A DNA stretch of 64,000 bases from the NCBI GenBank assembly GCA_036496285.1, contig DASXLI010000095.1:3993-67992 (forward strand), read 5' to 3'. Both the position numbers and the translations under genes were made by a program. The DNA comes from DP-19 sp036496285 (lineage in GTDB: Bacteria; Desulfobacterota; Binatia; UTPRO1). The first letter of the stretch is position 1; each line of letters starts with the position of its first letter. Below are positions 55,374 through 63,593 of this stretch, in pieces. Under the pieces are notes generated by a model. The model did no database searches and was not told where the DNA came from. It saw nothing but the letters and a program-made list of their open reading frames with translations.

Positions 55374-56117
55374 TCAGCCGCTACTCTGCCAGGCGCGCAC
55401 CCAGTCGAGCGGCCAGAGCAGCATCAGGACGTTCAACGCGAGGTCGTCGCGAATCCACACGAGGAGGATCGCCTCGAGCGCGACCGCGAGGCCGATCGTA
55501 GCCCCTGCCGGCAACGTCGCCGCCAGCGCGAAGCCCAGCGCTGCGGCGGCGATGTCGCCGACCGAGTTCACCACGCTGTCGCCGTCGTAGCCCTGGGCGA
55601 TCGTCGCCGCGCGGTAGCGGCGGATCACGGCGTCGGTGTTCTCGAGCACCTCCCACGTGCTCTCCGCCGCGACCGCCACGAGCGCGCGCAGCATGAGCGG
55701 CGCGCGTCCGGCGGTGAGCGCGAGCGCGCCGTAGAGGAGGACGCCGTGGGTCACGTGCGTGAAGGTGTAGGGATCGGTCAGCTGCTGCGAGTTCTCGTCC
55801 CCGTGCACGTCGCCGGCGTACAGCCGGAACGGGCCGTGACGATAGCTCGGGACGCGGCCCATGCCGAGGAGGAGCGCCGCCGCGACCGCCACGAGCGCGA
55901 CGGCGAGAAGGCCGTCCGGCCGCCCGCCCCACGCCGCCGATGGCGCGCGGCGAACGCGCCAGCCGATCGTCACGAGCGACACGCCGACGATCGTCGCCAC
56001 CGCCGCCGGTCCGGAGAGTGCCGCGTCCACGCCCGACGCTATCGCGTCTTGACCGGGGCCCGCCAGAGGATGAAGAGAGACCATGATCGTGAAGCCATGG
56101 CTCCTTCCGGTGTTCAT
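55374..56117 (-). CDS. DUF2585 family membrane protein
   Basis: 247 residues with five or so membrane helices. The DUF2585 hallmarks are QQLTDPYTFTHVTHGVLLYG, STWEVLENTDAVIRRYR and YDGDSVVNSVGDIAAAALGF. Function is unknown; the conserved acidic and His residues hint at a membrane-embedded active site. ATG 56084 is an alternative start and would overlap the divergent gene at the palindromic CATG. Confidence 0.85.
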   Translation of the reverse strand: MNTGRSHGFTIMVSLHPLAGPGQDAIASGVDAALSGPAAVATIVGVSLVTIGWRVRRAPSAAWGGRPDGLLAVALVAVAAALLLGMGRVPSYRHGPFRLYAGDVHGDENSQQLTDPYTFTHVTHGVLLYGALALTAGRAPLMLRALVAVAAESTWEVLENTDAVIRRYRAATIAQGYDGDSVVNSVGDIAAAALGFALAATLPAGATIGLAVALEAILLVWIRDDLALNVLMLLWPLDWVRAWQSSG

Positions 56118-56373
56118 CCTCGCCGCGCTTCTGTCGCGCCCGTCGGCCCCGTGGAGTGCCGAGGACGGCGGCGCTCAGGAAGCACCCCCGCCGGCGGCGC
56201 TCGGCGGCGACGTGAGATCCGACGACGACCCGGCCGACGATCCCCTCGAGCGCTGGAACGAGGACGACCGCCAGGACCGCCTCGACGAGCGCAACGAGGT
56301 GCGCGAGCGCAAGCAGATCGACAAGCGCATCGATCGGCGCTTCGAGGGCGACAAGCCGAAGGCCGACGAATGA
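56083..56373 (+). CDS. Small exported charged protein
   Basis: 96 residues. Signal-like N-terminus (VKPWLLPVFILAALL, cut near WSA-ED), then an acidic and basic alternating helix (DDRQDRLDERNEVRERKQ). No family is recognised. It resembles the other small charged periplasmic protein at 12.3-12.6 kb only in composition. Its ATG overlaps, head to head, a possible start of the DUF2585 gene. Confidence 0.5.
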   Translation: MIVKPWLLPVFILAALLSRPSAPWSAEDGGAQEAPPPAALGGDVRSDDDPADDPLERWNEDDRQDRLDERNEVRERKQIDKRIDRRFEGDKPKADE

Positions 56374-56444
56374 CGGCGCCTACTTGGTCGTGATCCTGGG
56401 GGGCCGCTTCGTGACGCAGCTCGGGGCGCCTGCTACGAGGGGCC

Positions 56445-57212
56445 ATGATCGAGACCGTGAGCCTCTCCGCCGCCCGCGCCCGCGGAGGTGTCCGCCTGCT
56501 GATGCTGCGCGGACTTCCGAGCCCGTGGGGCCAGGCCGCGAAGAGCATCCTCGAGCTGAAGAGCATCCCGTTCGTGCGCGCGTACCAGGAGGCGGAAGAC
56601 CCGAGCAGCTTGTTGCGCGAATGGACGGGTCAGGACAGCTATCCGGTTCTCGCGTACGAGAGGGAGCGTCCGCGCCCTGGATGGGCCGACATCCTGCTCC
56701 TCGCGGAGCGGCTCGAGCCGACGCCGCGCTTGATTCCCGCCGATCCCGCGGGGCGCACGCTCGTCTTCGGCCTGGCGCACGAGATTTGCGGGGAGATGGG
56801 ACTCGGCTGGTGCGGTCGATTGCTGACGATCGACGCACAGCTCCGCGAGGACCCCGGCAACGCGTTCTTCGCGGCGTTCGGCGCGAAGTACGGCTACTCG
56901 CCCGCCGCGGTGGCCGCCGCGCCGCGCCGTTGCGTCGAGGTCCTCGGCCAGCTCGACGCCCTGCTCGTCCGCAGCACCGCGGCCGGCACGCGCTATCTCC
57001 TCGGTGCCGACCTCGGCGCCCTCGACGTCTACTGGGCGGCGTTCTCGAACGTGCTGCTGCCGTTGCCGCCCGACCGCTGTCCCATGCCGGACGCCTTCCG
57101 GCCCATGTTCACGTGCAGCCATCCGGAGGTCGTCGCCGCGCTTACGCCGCGCCTCCTCGCGCATCGCGACTTCGTCTACGAGCACCACCTGCGGCTGCCG
57201 ATGGAGCTCTGA
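56445..57212 (+). CDS. GST-like protein
   Basis: 255 residues. The N-terminal segment LLMLRGLPSPWGQAAKSILELKSIPF (about 18-43) with SYPVLAYE resembles a glutathione S-transferase thioredoxin domain, and the rest is helical. The classic Ser/Tyr/Cys catalytic residue is not clear. The final ATG GAG CTC TGA is followed after 2 nt by the next gene, so it is co-transcribed with an enoyl-CoA hydratase. Confidence 0.65.
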   Translation: MIETVSLSAARARGGVRLLMLRGLPSPWGQAAKSILELKSIPFVRAYQEAEDPSSLLREWTGQDSYPVLAYERERPRPGWADILLLAERLEPTPRLIPADPAGRTLVFGLAHEICGEMGLGWCGRLLTIDAQLREDPGNAFFAAFGAKYGYSPAAVAAAPRRCVEVLGQLDALLVRSTAAGTRYLLGADLGALDVYWAAFSNVLLPLPPDRCPMPDAFRPMFTCSHPEVVAALTPRLLAHRDFVYEHHLRLPMEL

Positions 57213-57214
57213 CC

Positions 57215-58024
57215 ATGCCCGCACGACTCGAGCTGCCCGCCGATCATCCATACGTCGCCGTCGTCACGATCGACCGCCCAGCGCAGGCGAACTCCTTGGA
57301 CCCGCCGACGTTGGCGCAACTGGCCGACCACTGGCGCCGGATCGCCGCCGACCCCGACATCCGCTGCGCCGTGCTCACCGGCGCCGGCGAGCGTGTGTTC
57401 TGTGCCGGCATGGACATGAAGACGACGATTCCCGAGTCGCAGCGTTTCGCGCGCGGCGAGCGCGTCGACGAGGAGACGTTCGCGGGCCTGCGCAGCGTCG
57501 CGACCGCGCTCCTCGCCGGATTCGATCTCGCGACCCCGCTCGTCTGCGCCGTGAACGGCCATGCGCGCGCCGGCGGCTTCGACCTGATGCTCGCCTCGGA
57601 GATCCGCTACGCCGTGCCGCACGCGACCTTCGCGCTCGAGGAGGTCGCGCTCGGCCTCTACCCGACCGGCAACGCGACGGTGCTGCTGCCGCGGCAGATC
57701 CCGTGGGTGCACGCGCAAGAGCTGATGCTCACCGCCCGCCCGATCGACGCGGCGCGGGCGCTCGCGATCGGCCTCGTGAACCAAGTCGTCCCGCCGGCCG
57801 AGCTGATGTCGACGGCGCTCGCCACGGCCGACGCCATCGCGGCCAACGCGCCGCTCGCGGTGCGCGAGGCCCGCCGGGGCACGCGCGAGATCCTGCACCT
57901 CGCGCTCGCCGACGCCTATCGCCGCCAGGAGGAGATCGGCGCGCCGCTCCGCCGGACCGACGACGCGCGCGAGGCGCAGCACGCGTTTGTCGAGAAGCGC
58001 CGGCCGAGGTGGACGGGCCGCTGA
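57215..58024 (+). CDS. Enoyl-CoA hydratase/isomerase family protein
   Basis: 269 residues. Crotonase motifs: VTIDRPAQANSLDPPT, VFCAGMDMKTT (near 66-76), NGHARAGGFDLMLASEIRYA and a second region ALEEVALGLYPTGNATVLLPRQ with a Glu pair. NGHARAGGFD differs from the usual GGG of the oxyanion loop by one residue. The start is ATG 57215, 2 nt after the GST stop. The substrate is unknown. It converges on the haloperoxidase gene. Confidence 0.85.
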   Translation: MPARLELPADHPYVAVVTIDRPAQANSLDPPTLAQLADHWRRIAADPDIRCAVLTGAGERVFCAGMDMKTTIPESQRFARGERVDEETFAGLRSVATALLAGFDLATPLVCAVNGHARAGGFDLMLASEIRYAVPHATFALEEVALGLYPTGNATVLLPRQIPWVHAQELMLTARPIDAARALAIGLVNQVVPPAELMSTALATADAIAANAPLAVREARRGTREILHLALADAYRRQEEIGAPLRRTDDAREAQHAFVEKRRPRWTGR

Positions 58025-58028
58025 CGCA

Positions 58029-58049
58029 GCGCCGCCCCGCCAGCGGCGC
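58029..58049. terminator. Weak hairpin between convergent genes
   Basis: A 7-bp stem (58029-58035 with 58043-58049) with a 7-nt loop in the 27-nt gap between the hydratase and haloperoxidase-like genes. No T-run. Confidence 0.35.
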
Positions 58050-58051
58050 GC

Positions 58052-60634
58052 TCAGGGCACGGCGGTGCCGTCGAAGTACTTGGCGGCGAGCGTCCAGGCG
58101 CCGATCCCGACCTGCGAGCCGACGATGCGGCCGGTGAAGTCGTCGATGCGGGGATGGATGCCGCCGTACAGGCGCGACAGTCCGGCCTGGTCGGCAGCGT
58201 CGTAGTACGACGCCCATTGCAGGTGCACGTCGGTCGAGGGGCCGCGCTCGAACTTGAGGAAGGCGTTCGCCGGCGCGACGAACTCGAAGAGGCCACCCGG
58301 AAAGTACTGGCTGCCGGTGAGCCGGGTTAGCACCTCGGCCCCGGCGCGGCTGAACGTGCTGTGCCCCGAGAAGTACGACGCGAATGCCGGCGTGACGAAG
58401 GTGTCGCGTTGGTACGGCAGCCAGTTCTTGGCGCGGATCCACGCGGCGCCGCTCACCTGCGTCGTCGGGTCGGCGGGCGGACCCGGCCAGACGTGCAGGG
58501 CCACCTCGCCGAGGAACGCCGCGAGCGCCGCATGGCGCTCGCCCGGGGCGCTGCTTTCCGGCGTCACGATCTCGATCATGTCGGGCACGAGCGGCAGCCC
58601 GTTCGCGTCGTACGACGGCCCCAGCGAATCCGACGACTGGCCGAGGCCCCCCATGTAGCGGATCTGCGAGATCGGCCGCACTGAGTCGTAGACGCGCTTC
58701 GTCCCCCAGCACGCGACCGCGGCGTCGTGCGTCGCGCCGTTCACCGCGAAGTACGCCTTCACGTCCCACTCGAGATCGTTCACGACCGGACCGACGCCGC
58801 CGATCCGCTTCACCGTAAGCGGGTTGTCGGCGACGGCGTTGGCGATCACGTTCCAGTGCCCGGGCGGCGTCTCCGACGACGGCCCGTCCGCCCAGAACTC
58901 GGCGATCACCCGGCCGAAGTCGGCGCGCTTCACCGGCCGCGGCGCGTACGGCTGGCCGGTCGCCGGGTTCAGCGGATAGCCGGTGCCGTCGTTCGTTCCG
59001 AGCGGGTCGTTGCCGAAGCCGGCCGGTGAGCTGTCGAGCGTGGCCGGGTTGCCCGGGTCGAGCGCCTGCGACATCTCGATCAGCTGCACGGGGCCGGCGC
59101 GGAACTCCGCGTCGGCCAGGTGCGGCGGCTGGCCGGGATCGACGTAGAGGGCGCTCGGGGCGTTGCGGGTCAACGCGAACGGCTTCACGTCGTTCCACTG
59201 CGAGCCGACGAAGATCTGCACCTTGCCGGGGATCGGGATGTTGTTCTGACTGACCTGGAAGTCGAGCGCGAGCGGTTGCCAGCGGTTGGGATCGAGCATC
59301 ACGGTGCCCGGCAAGGTCGGATCGTCGCCCGGCAGCTTGACGATGAGCGGATCGTTCACCGGCGCGTACGTCGGGTCGGCGTAGTTGCCGGACTCGTTCG
59401 AGCCGTCGCTCAGGCCGTAATCGATGACGGCGACGCCGATCCGGTTGCCGACCGCTGCCGGGTCGTCGCCGGCCGTCGTGCTGAACGTCTTGTCGAAGCC
59501 GAGCGCCAGCATGCGGGCGTCGAGGTGCGTCTGCGTCGGCGCCGCGTTCACCGAGAGCGCATAGACGTGCGACAGCACGCGATAGGCCGCAAAGCTGATG
59601 GCGATCGCGCGGTCGTGCTCGGCGTCGCTGGTCGCGGGCGACTCCTTGTGCAGGTAGGCGTCGGCGCTGCCGGTCGTGTCGTAGGCTGCCCACGCGTCCC
59701 ACATCGCGGCGGCGACGTAGAAGAGGTTGCGCGCATGCACCGGTGGGCGCGGCAGGTCGATGCGGATCGCCGACAGCGTCTCCTCGTCCCATTGGCGGGC
59801 GACGGACTGGGTCGTCGAGATCGGTGGCGTGCAGTGCTCGGTCGCGACACCGCTCGCGAACTTGTCGCAGCCGTGGGCGAGATGATCGCCCGTGGCGAGC
59901 GCCGCGCAGACGCCGCAATCGACGCGCGACGTCCCGCATGCGACGAGCGTCGCGAGCGGCGCGGACGCGCACTCGCCGGGGGCGGCGTCGCCAACTGGCG
60001 TCGTCGCGCAACGCTTGCCGACCACACGCTGCGACCTGGCGATCGCCTTCGCGACCCGCTCCTTGGGGTCGGCGCCGAAGCACGCCGCGAGCGCCTGGCC
60101 CGAGTCGATGGTGCCGCTGCGCAGACCGGACGCGAGGCAGGCGTCGAAGGTCGCGATCTCGACGAGGGCGACGTCGGCGAGGCCGCGGGCGAGCGCCGCC
60201 TGGCAGGTGGCACCGGCCTTGTCGGTCGCCGCGGGGAGGATCGCCGCGTCGAGGTCGGCGCCGAACACGCGCTGCGCTCGCAGCACGTCGGTGAAGGCGC
60301 CCGCGACGTCGGCGGCGCTGGTCGGGCCGAAGCTCGGCGGCGTCGCGCACGACCGTGTCTCGACGCCCGTCACCTTGGCTTGCGCCTTGGCGAGCCGGCC
60401 GCGCGGATCGGCGGCGAGGCAGTCGCTCATGGTCGCGGCGCCGAGCTTCCCCTTCCCCGCCGCCGCGACGCAGGAGACGAGCTGCTTCGCGACGACGCCC
60501 GCGACCGCCGCGCCGGCGCGCGCCAGCCCGTTGATGCAGCGGCGCTGCGGCGCGCTCTGCACCTGCGCCCGTGCGACCGGGGGCACGAGGAACATCGCGA
60601 CCAGCAAAAAGGGGAGGAGGTGGCGAAGGCTCAC
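58052..60634 (-). CDS. Secreted vanadium-dependent haloperoxidase-like protein with Cys-rich N-terminus
   Basis: 860 residues. Signal peptide (about 1-23, ending ARA-QV). A Cys-rich domain (about 30-265) has repeated C-x-ADP-K/R-x patterns such as MSDCLAADPRGRLAKA and LAACFGADPKERVAKA. The PAP2/VHPO catalytic domain follows. Vanadate-site motifs: K-x6-RP in KRVYDSVRP (near 646), SGH in YFSGHS (near 755) and SR-x5-H-x3-D in SRLYGGIHPRID (near 820-830). These are the full set for chloro- and bromoperoxidases. The Cys-rich part may bind the cell surface. It is the second gene after the DUF1554 protein, 13 nt apart. Confidence 0.82.
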   Translation of the reverse strand: MSLRHLLPFLLVAMFLVPPVARAQVQSAPQRRCINGLARAGAAVAGVVAKQLVSCVAAAGKGKLGAATMSDCLAADPRGRLAKAQAKVTGVETRSCATPPSFGPTSAADVAGAFTDVLRAQRVFGADLDAAILPAATDKAGATCQAALARGLADVALVEIATFDACLASGLRSGTIDSGQALAACFGADPKERVAKAIARSQRVVGKRCATTPVGDAAPGECASAPLATLVACGTSRVDCGVCAALATGDHLAHGCDKFASGVATEHCTPPISTTQSVARQWDEETLSAIRIDLPRPPVHARNLFYVAAAMWDAWAAYDTTGSADAYLHKESPATSDAEHDRAIAISFAAYRVLSHVYALSVNAAPTQTHLDARMLALGFDKTFSTTAGDDPAAVGNRIGVAVIDYGLSDGSNESGNYADPTYAPVNDPLIVKLPGDDPTLPGTVMLDPNRWQPLALDFQVSQNNIPIPGKVQIFVGSQWNDVKPFALTRNAPSALYVDPGQPPHLADAEFRAGPVQLIEMSQALDPGNPATLDSSPAGFGNDPLGTNDGTGYPLNPATGQPYAPRPVKRADFGRVIAEFWADGPSSETPPGHWNVIANAVADNPLTVKRIGGVGPVVNDLEWDVKAYFAVNGATHDAAVACWGTKRVYDSVRPISQIRYMGGLGQSSDSLGPSYDANGLPLVPDMIEIVTPESSAPGERHAALAAFLGEVALHVWPGPPADPTTQVSGAAWIRAKNWLPYQRDTFVTPAFASYFSGHSTFSRAGAEVLTRLTGSQYFPGGLFEFVAPANAFLKFERGPSTDVHLQWASYYDAADQAGLSRLYGGIHPRIDDFTGRIVGSQVGIGAWTLAAKYFDGTAVP

Positions 60635-60647
60635 GAGGGATCCGCGG

Positions 60648-61958
60648 CTACTGCTCGAAGCAGTAGAGCCGCAGCGACAGATTGCAGGACGGGATGCTGT
60701 TGTTCGTCCACCCGCCCGTCTTCAGGCCGGTGTTGCCGCAGATGGCGGTCTGGCCGCCGCTGGCGCTGGTGAAGCCGTTGCAGTCGGGGGTCGCCGGGTT
60801 GCCGCCGGTGGTCGTCGACGTCCAGACGTCGGCCGCGCTCACCGCGGCGCCGGTCTCGTCGATGTCGATCGCGTGCGCCAGTGATGCGTCGGTGAGATCG
60901 CTCCAGTCGTTGGCGACGATCGTACCGTCGACGAGCGCGTACGGCACCGACGCCTGCGTGAAGCGGGTCGACGGCCCGTCGCCCGTGACCGACAGCCACG
61001 CCTTGAAGGTGCCGCTCAAGCTGGCGGCGCTCGCGAGGGAGGCGCACATCGAGTCGGCGCCGGACGTGCCATTGAAGGCGCCTTGCGTCGCCGTGCTGGT
61101 GACGAAGACGCGCTTGGGGACCGGCGTCCCGGACGGTGAGGGCGTCGGTGAGACCGTCGCGGTCGGCGTCGGCTGCGCCGCCGGCAGGCAGAGCTCGGCC
61201 GGCGCGCTCGCGACCAGGATCTGCGGCGCGACACGCGCGTCGTTCGTCGCGACCGTCGTCTTGACGAACTTCGCGGTATGCTTCGGCAGCTTGAGCGCGT
61301 AGCAGACGAGCGCGCTCGGGCGCGTCTCTGCGCCGGCGGTCGCGCCATCGACGTCCGCCGGCTCGCAGACCTTCGTCACCTTGGTGACGAGGAGCTGCTG
61401 CCCGCCGGTGTAGAACGCGTCGGTGAGCGTCGGTGCGGGCGGTGGCACGAACCTGGGCGCGCCCTTCGCGAGCTTCGCCTTGTAGCAGGCGAAGCGGTTC
61501 ACGCCGGGATCGCTCGTCGGGTCGGCCGCGAAGGGTGCCGGCTGCACGCTGCCGAGGGCGAGCGGCGTGACGTCGAGGAGGCTCGCCGGCGCGGTCAACG
61601 TGAGCGCGCGCGAGCCGAACGCGTCGACCGTCATGCGATCGACCTTGACGAAGCGCACTTCGCCCTTGTGCAGCTTGATCGCGAAGCTCTCGAGGTGGAC
61701 GTCGGGAAGCGACACGGCTGAGCCGTCGCGCGAGACTGGATTGCACAAGGCGACGATCTCCTTCACGTCGACCGTGCGCGCATCGCCAAGTGCGTCGTCG
61801 ACGAGGGCGGTGAGATCCTTGGCGACCTTCTGCTGCCCCTTGGCGATGGCGGCCTTGTAGCAAAGGTAGGCATCGGGACCCGCGCTCAGGCCGGCGACGG
61901 CTGGCCGTGCGGACACGATCGCGACGGAGAGGATCATTGCCTGGAGGAAGCGCGTCAT
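60648..61958 (-). CDS. Secreted protein with three Cys-containing repeats and a DUF1554 domain
   Basis: 436 residues. Signal peptide ending ARPAVA. Three modules follow, each opening near CYKA/CYAL (33, 158, 219) and closing near LCNP/VCEP/LCLP (72, 198, 257), with the third shortened. A Thr/Pro linker (about 262-280) leads to a C-terminal DUF1554 domain (about 283-436): RVFVTSTATQG, SGTFKAWLS, DWSDLTD, VWTSTTTGG and the final LRLYCFEQ. DUF1554 is known from Leptospira and other bacteria and is related to collagen-type folds; function unknown. Start ATG 61958; 61982 is possible. Confidence 0.75.
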   Translation of the reverse strand: MTRFLQAMILSVAIVSARPAVAGLSAGPDAYLCYKAAIAKGQQKVAKDLTALVDDALGDARTVDVKEIVALCNPVSRDGSAVSLPDVHLESFAIKLHKGEVRFVKVDRMTVDAFGSRALTLTAPASLLDVTPLALGSVQPAPFAADPTSDPGVNRFACYKAKLAKGAPRFVPPPAPTLTDAFYTGGQQLLVTKVTKVCEPADVDGATAGAETRPSALVCYALKLPKHTAKFVKTTVATNDARVAPQILVASAPAELCLPAAQPTPTATVSPTPSPSGTPVPKRVFVTSTATQGAFNGTSGADSMCASLASAASLSGTFKAWLSVTGDGPSTRFTQASVPYALVDGTIVANDWSDLTDASLAHAIDIDETGAAVSAADVWTSTTTGGNPATPDCNGFTSASGGQTAICGNTGLKTGGWTNNSIPSCNLSLRLYCFEQ

Positions 61959-62124
61959 CACGGCACCGAAGAGCGGCAACACTAGCCCGCTCCAGTGCAG
62001 GGGTCCACCGAGCCCCGCCGCCGTGCGATTGCGCCGAGCGGTGGCCGCTTCCGCACGCCCCCCGCGGCATGAGGATTGCTCCTTCCACCGATAGGGACGT
62101 GCTCGTCCCAGCCAGGAGGACTCT

Positions 62125-62640
62125 ATGGAAAGCCGTGCAAAGATCCTTGGTCACCCCGTCCACCCGATGCTGATCAACTTCCCGCTCGGGTTGCTGCCGA
62201 CCGCCGTCGCCTTCGACATCGTCCACCTCTCGACCCAGAACCCGCGGTGGAACGACCTCGCGTTCTGGATGATCGTCGCGGGCGTGATCGGCGCGCTGTT
62301 CGCTGCCGTGTTCGGTCTCGTGGATTGGCTGGCGATTCCGGCCCGCACGCGCGCCAAGCGGATCGGCGCCGTGCACGGGCTCGGCAACCTCGTGGTCGTC
62401 GCACTCTTCGCCGCGAGCCTCTACCTGCGCTACCAGACGGCGGAGACGCCTTCGACGGCAGCGCTCGTCTGCAGCTTCGTGGGGCTCGGGCTGGCGCTTA
62501 TCACCGCGTGGCTCGGCGGCGAGCTCGTCGACAGGCTTGGTATCGGCGTCGATGACGGCGCCAACGTGAATGCCCCGAGCTCGCTCGGGCGGGCGTCGAT
62601 GCGTCCCGCGCACGAGACGTTCCGCACGGGGGGGATGTAG
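62125..62640 (+). CDS. DUF2231 membrane protein
   Basis: 171 residues. It begins AKILGHPVHPMLINFPLGLL, the DUF2231 hallmark, with four membrane helices (about 17-34, 47-68, 84-101 and 112-130) and a hydrophilic tail. Conserved His residues in the first helix region suggest heme or metal binding. The start is supported by AGGAGG 6 nt upstream. Confidence 0.88.
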   Translation: MESRAKILGHPVHPMLINFPLGLLPTAVAFDIVHLSTQNPRWNDLAFWMIVAGVIGALFAAVFGLVDWLAIPARTRAKRIGAVHGLGNLVVVALFAASLYLRYQTAETPSTAALVCSFVGLGLALITAWLGGELVDRLGIGVDDGANVNAPSSLGRASMRPAHETFRTGGM

Positions 62641-62656
62641 GACGGACGGTCAGCCG

Positions 62657-62947
62657 ATGACGAAACGCATGCACGCCGCAATCGGCGCGACGCGCGGCAT
62701 CCTGATGCTGATGTGCGTGCTCGTGGTGGGTTGCTCCGACCCGCTGCGCGACGCGATCCAGACGGCGGCGCAGCCGGTCGACGGCGCGCCGGCGGAAGCC
62801 GTCGCGTCGCCGCACGCCGCACCCTCGGTCATGGCGCCCGCGCCGCTGCCGCCGCCCGAAGGGCTGCCGACCATGCCGCCGCCCGAGTCGAATCCGAAGT
62901 TCCAGCCGAAGGCCGATGCGCCGGGCGAGGAGCCGATCTCCTCATAA
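62657..62947 (+). CDS. Small Pro/Ala-rich lipoprotein
   Basis: 96 residues. Signal with lipobox LVVGC at about 22-26, then an Ala/Pro-rich, unstructured tail (PAPLPPPEGLPTMPPPES). No family recognised. It begins 16 nt after the DUF2231 gene and may be co-transcribed. Confidence 0.55.
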   Translation: MTKRMHAAIGATRGILMLMCVLVVGCSDPLRDAIQTAAQPVDGAPAEAVASPHAAPSVMAPAPLPPPEGLPTMPPPESNPKFQPKADAPGEEPISS

Positions 62948-63123
62948 GACGTGATCGCGAGAGGTCGTCATGACGTGCCTCGCAGGCAAACGTTTCACGC
63001 GCTTTTGTAGAATCCGCCGGCGGTTCGCGCGCGCCTCCGCTCGTTCGCCGCCGCGACCCGCGTCTTTCCGCGACGGCACGGATCATGCGCCGTTCGGGGT
63101 CGAGGAAACGAAAGGAGGCGCAT

Positions 63124-63507
63124 ATGCACCGAACCTGGAAAACGTCTCTCGTGACCGGCGTGAGCGCCGCTGCGCTGACGCTCTTGGCCGCGGGCCCCGT
63201 GCGCGCGGACACCGTGCGCACGCAGACGACGACGTATCGAGGCGTCGTGACCCAGATCGATCCGGCAGCATCCACGATCATCCTGAAGACCGAGGAGCGT
63301 CCGGAGCCGATGCGGTACACGATCAACGAGAAGACGACGTACGTCGACGCGGCGGGCAACGTGGTCACCCGCGAGAAGATCCGCAACGAGCCGGTGACGA
63401 TCTACACGACCGATGACGGCGTCGTGACCAAGGTGATCGAGCGCAGTCCGGCGGGCGTCGAGCGCAAGACGACGACCACGACGGAACGCGTCGAAACCCC
63501 CGACTGA
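63124..63507 (+). CDS. Small exported beta-rich protein
   Basis: 127 residues. Signal peptide (about 1-29, ending VRA-DT). The mature protein is Thr-rich with repeated strands: RGVVTQIDPAASTIILKTE, MRYTINEKTTYVDAAGNVV and TIYTTDDGVVTKVIE. This resembles small periplasmic OB- or SH3-like proteins seen in many soil bacteria, with no assigned role. Start ATG 63124 with AAAGGAGG 6-7 nt upstream. A hairpin terminator follows. Confidence 0.65.
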   Translation: MHRTWKTSLVTGVSAAALTLLAAGPVRADTVRTQTTTYRGVVTQIDPAASTIILKTEERPEPMRYTINEKTTYVDAAGNVVTREKIRNEPVTIYTTDDGVVTKVIERSPAGVERKTTTTTERVETPD

Positions 63508-63538
63508 ACCGTGACCTAACCGACCGAGGGGGGAACCG

Positions 63539-63576
63539 AGGCCGGTCGGCGAATCGCCGGCCGGCCTCTTTGTCTT
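63539..63576 (+). terminator. Rho-independent terminator
   Basis: A 13-bp GC-rich stem (63539-63551 with 63555-63567, one G-T wobble) with a 3-nt loop, followed by CTTTGTCTT. It ends the small exported protein's transcript and lies just before the convergent beta-helix gene's 3' end. Confidence 0.75.
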
Positions 63577-63593
63577 CAGCGACCTTCCGCGCG

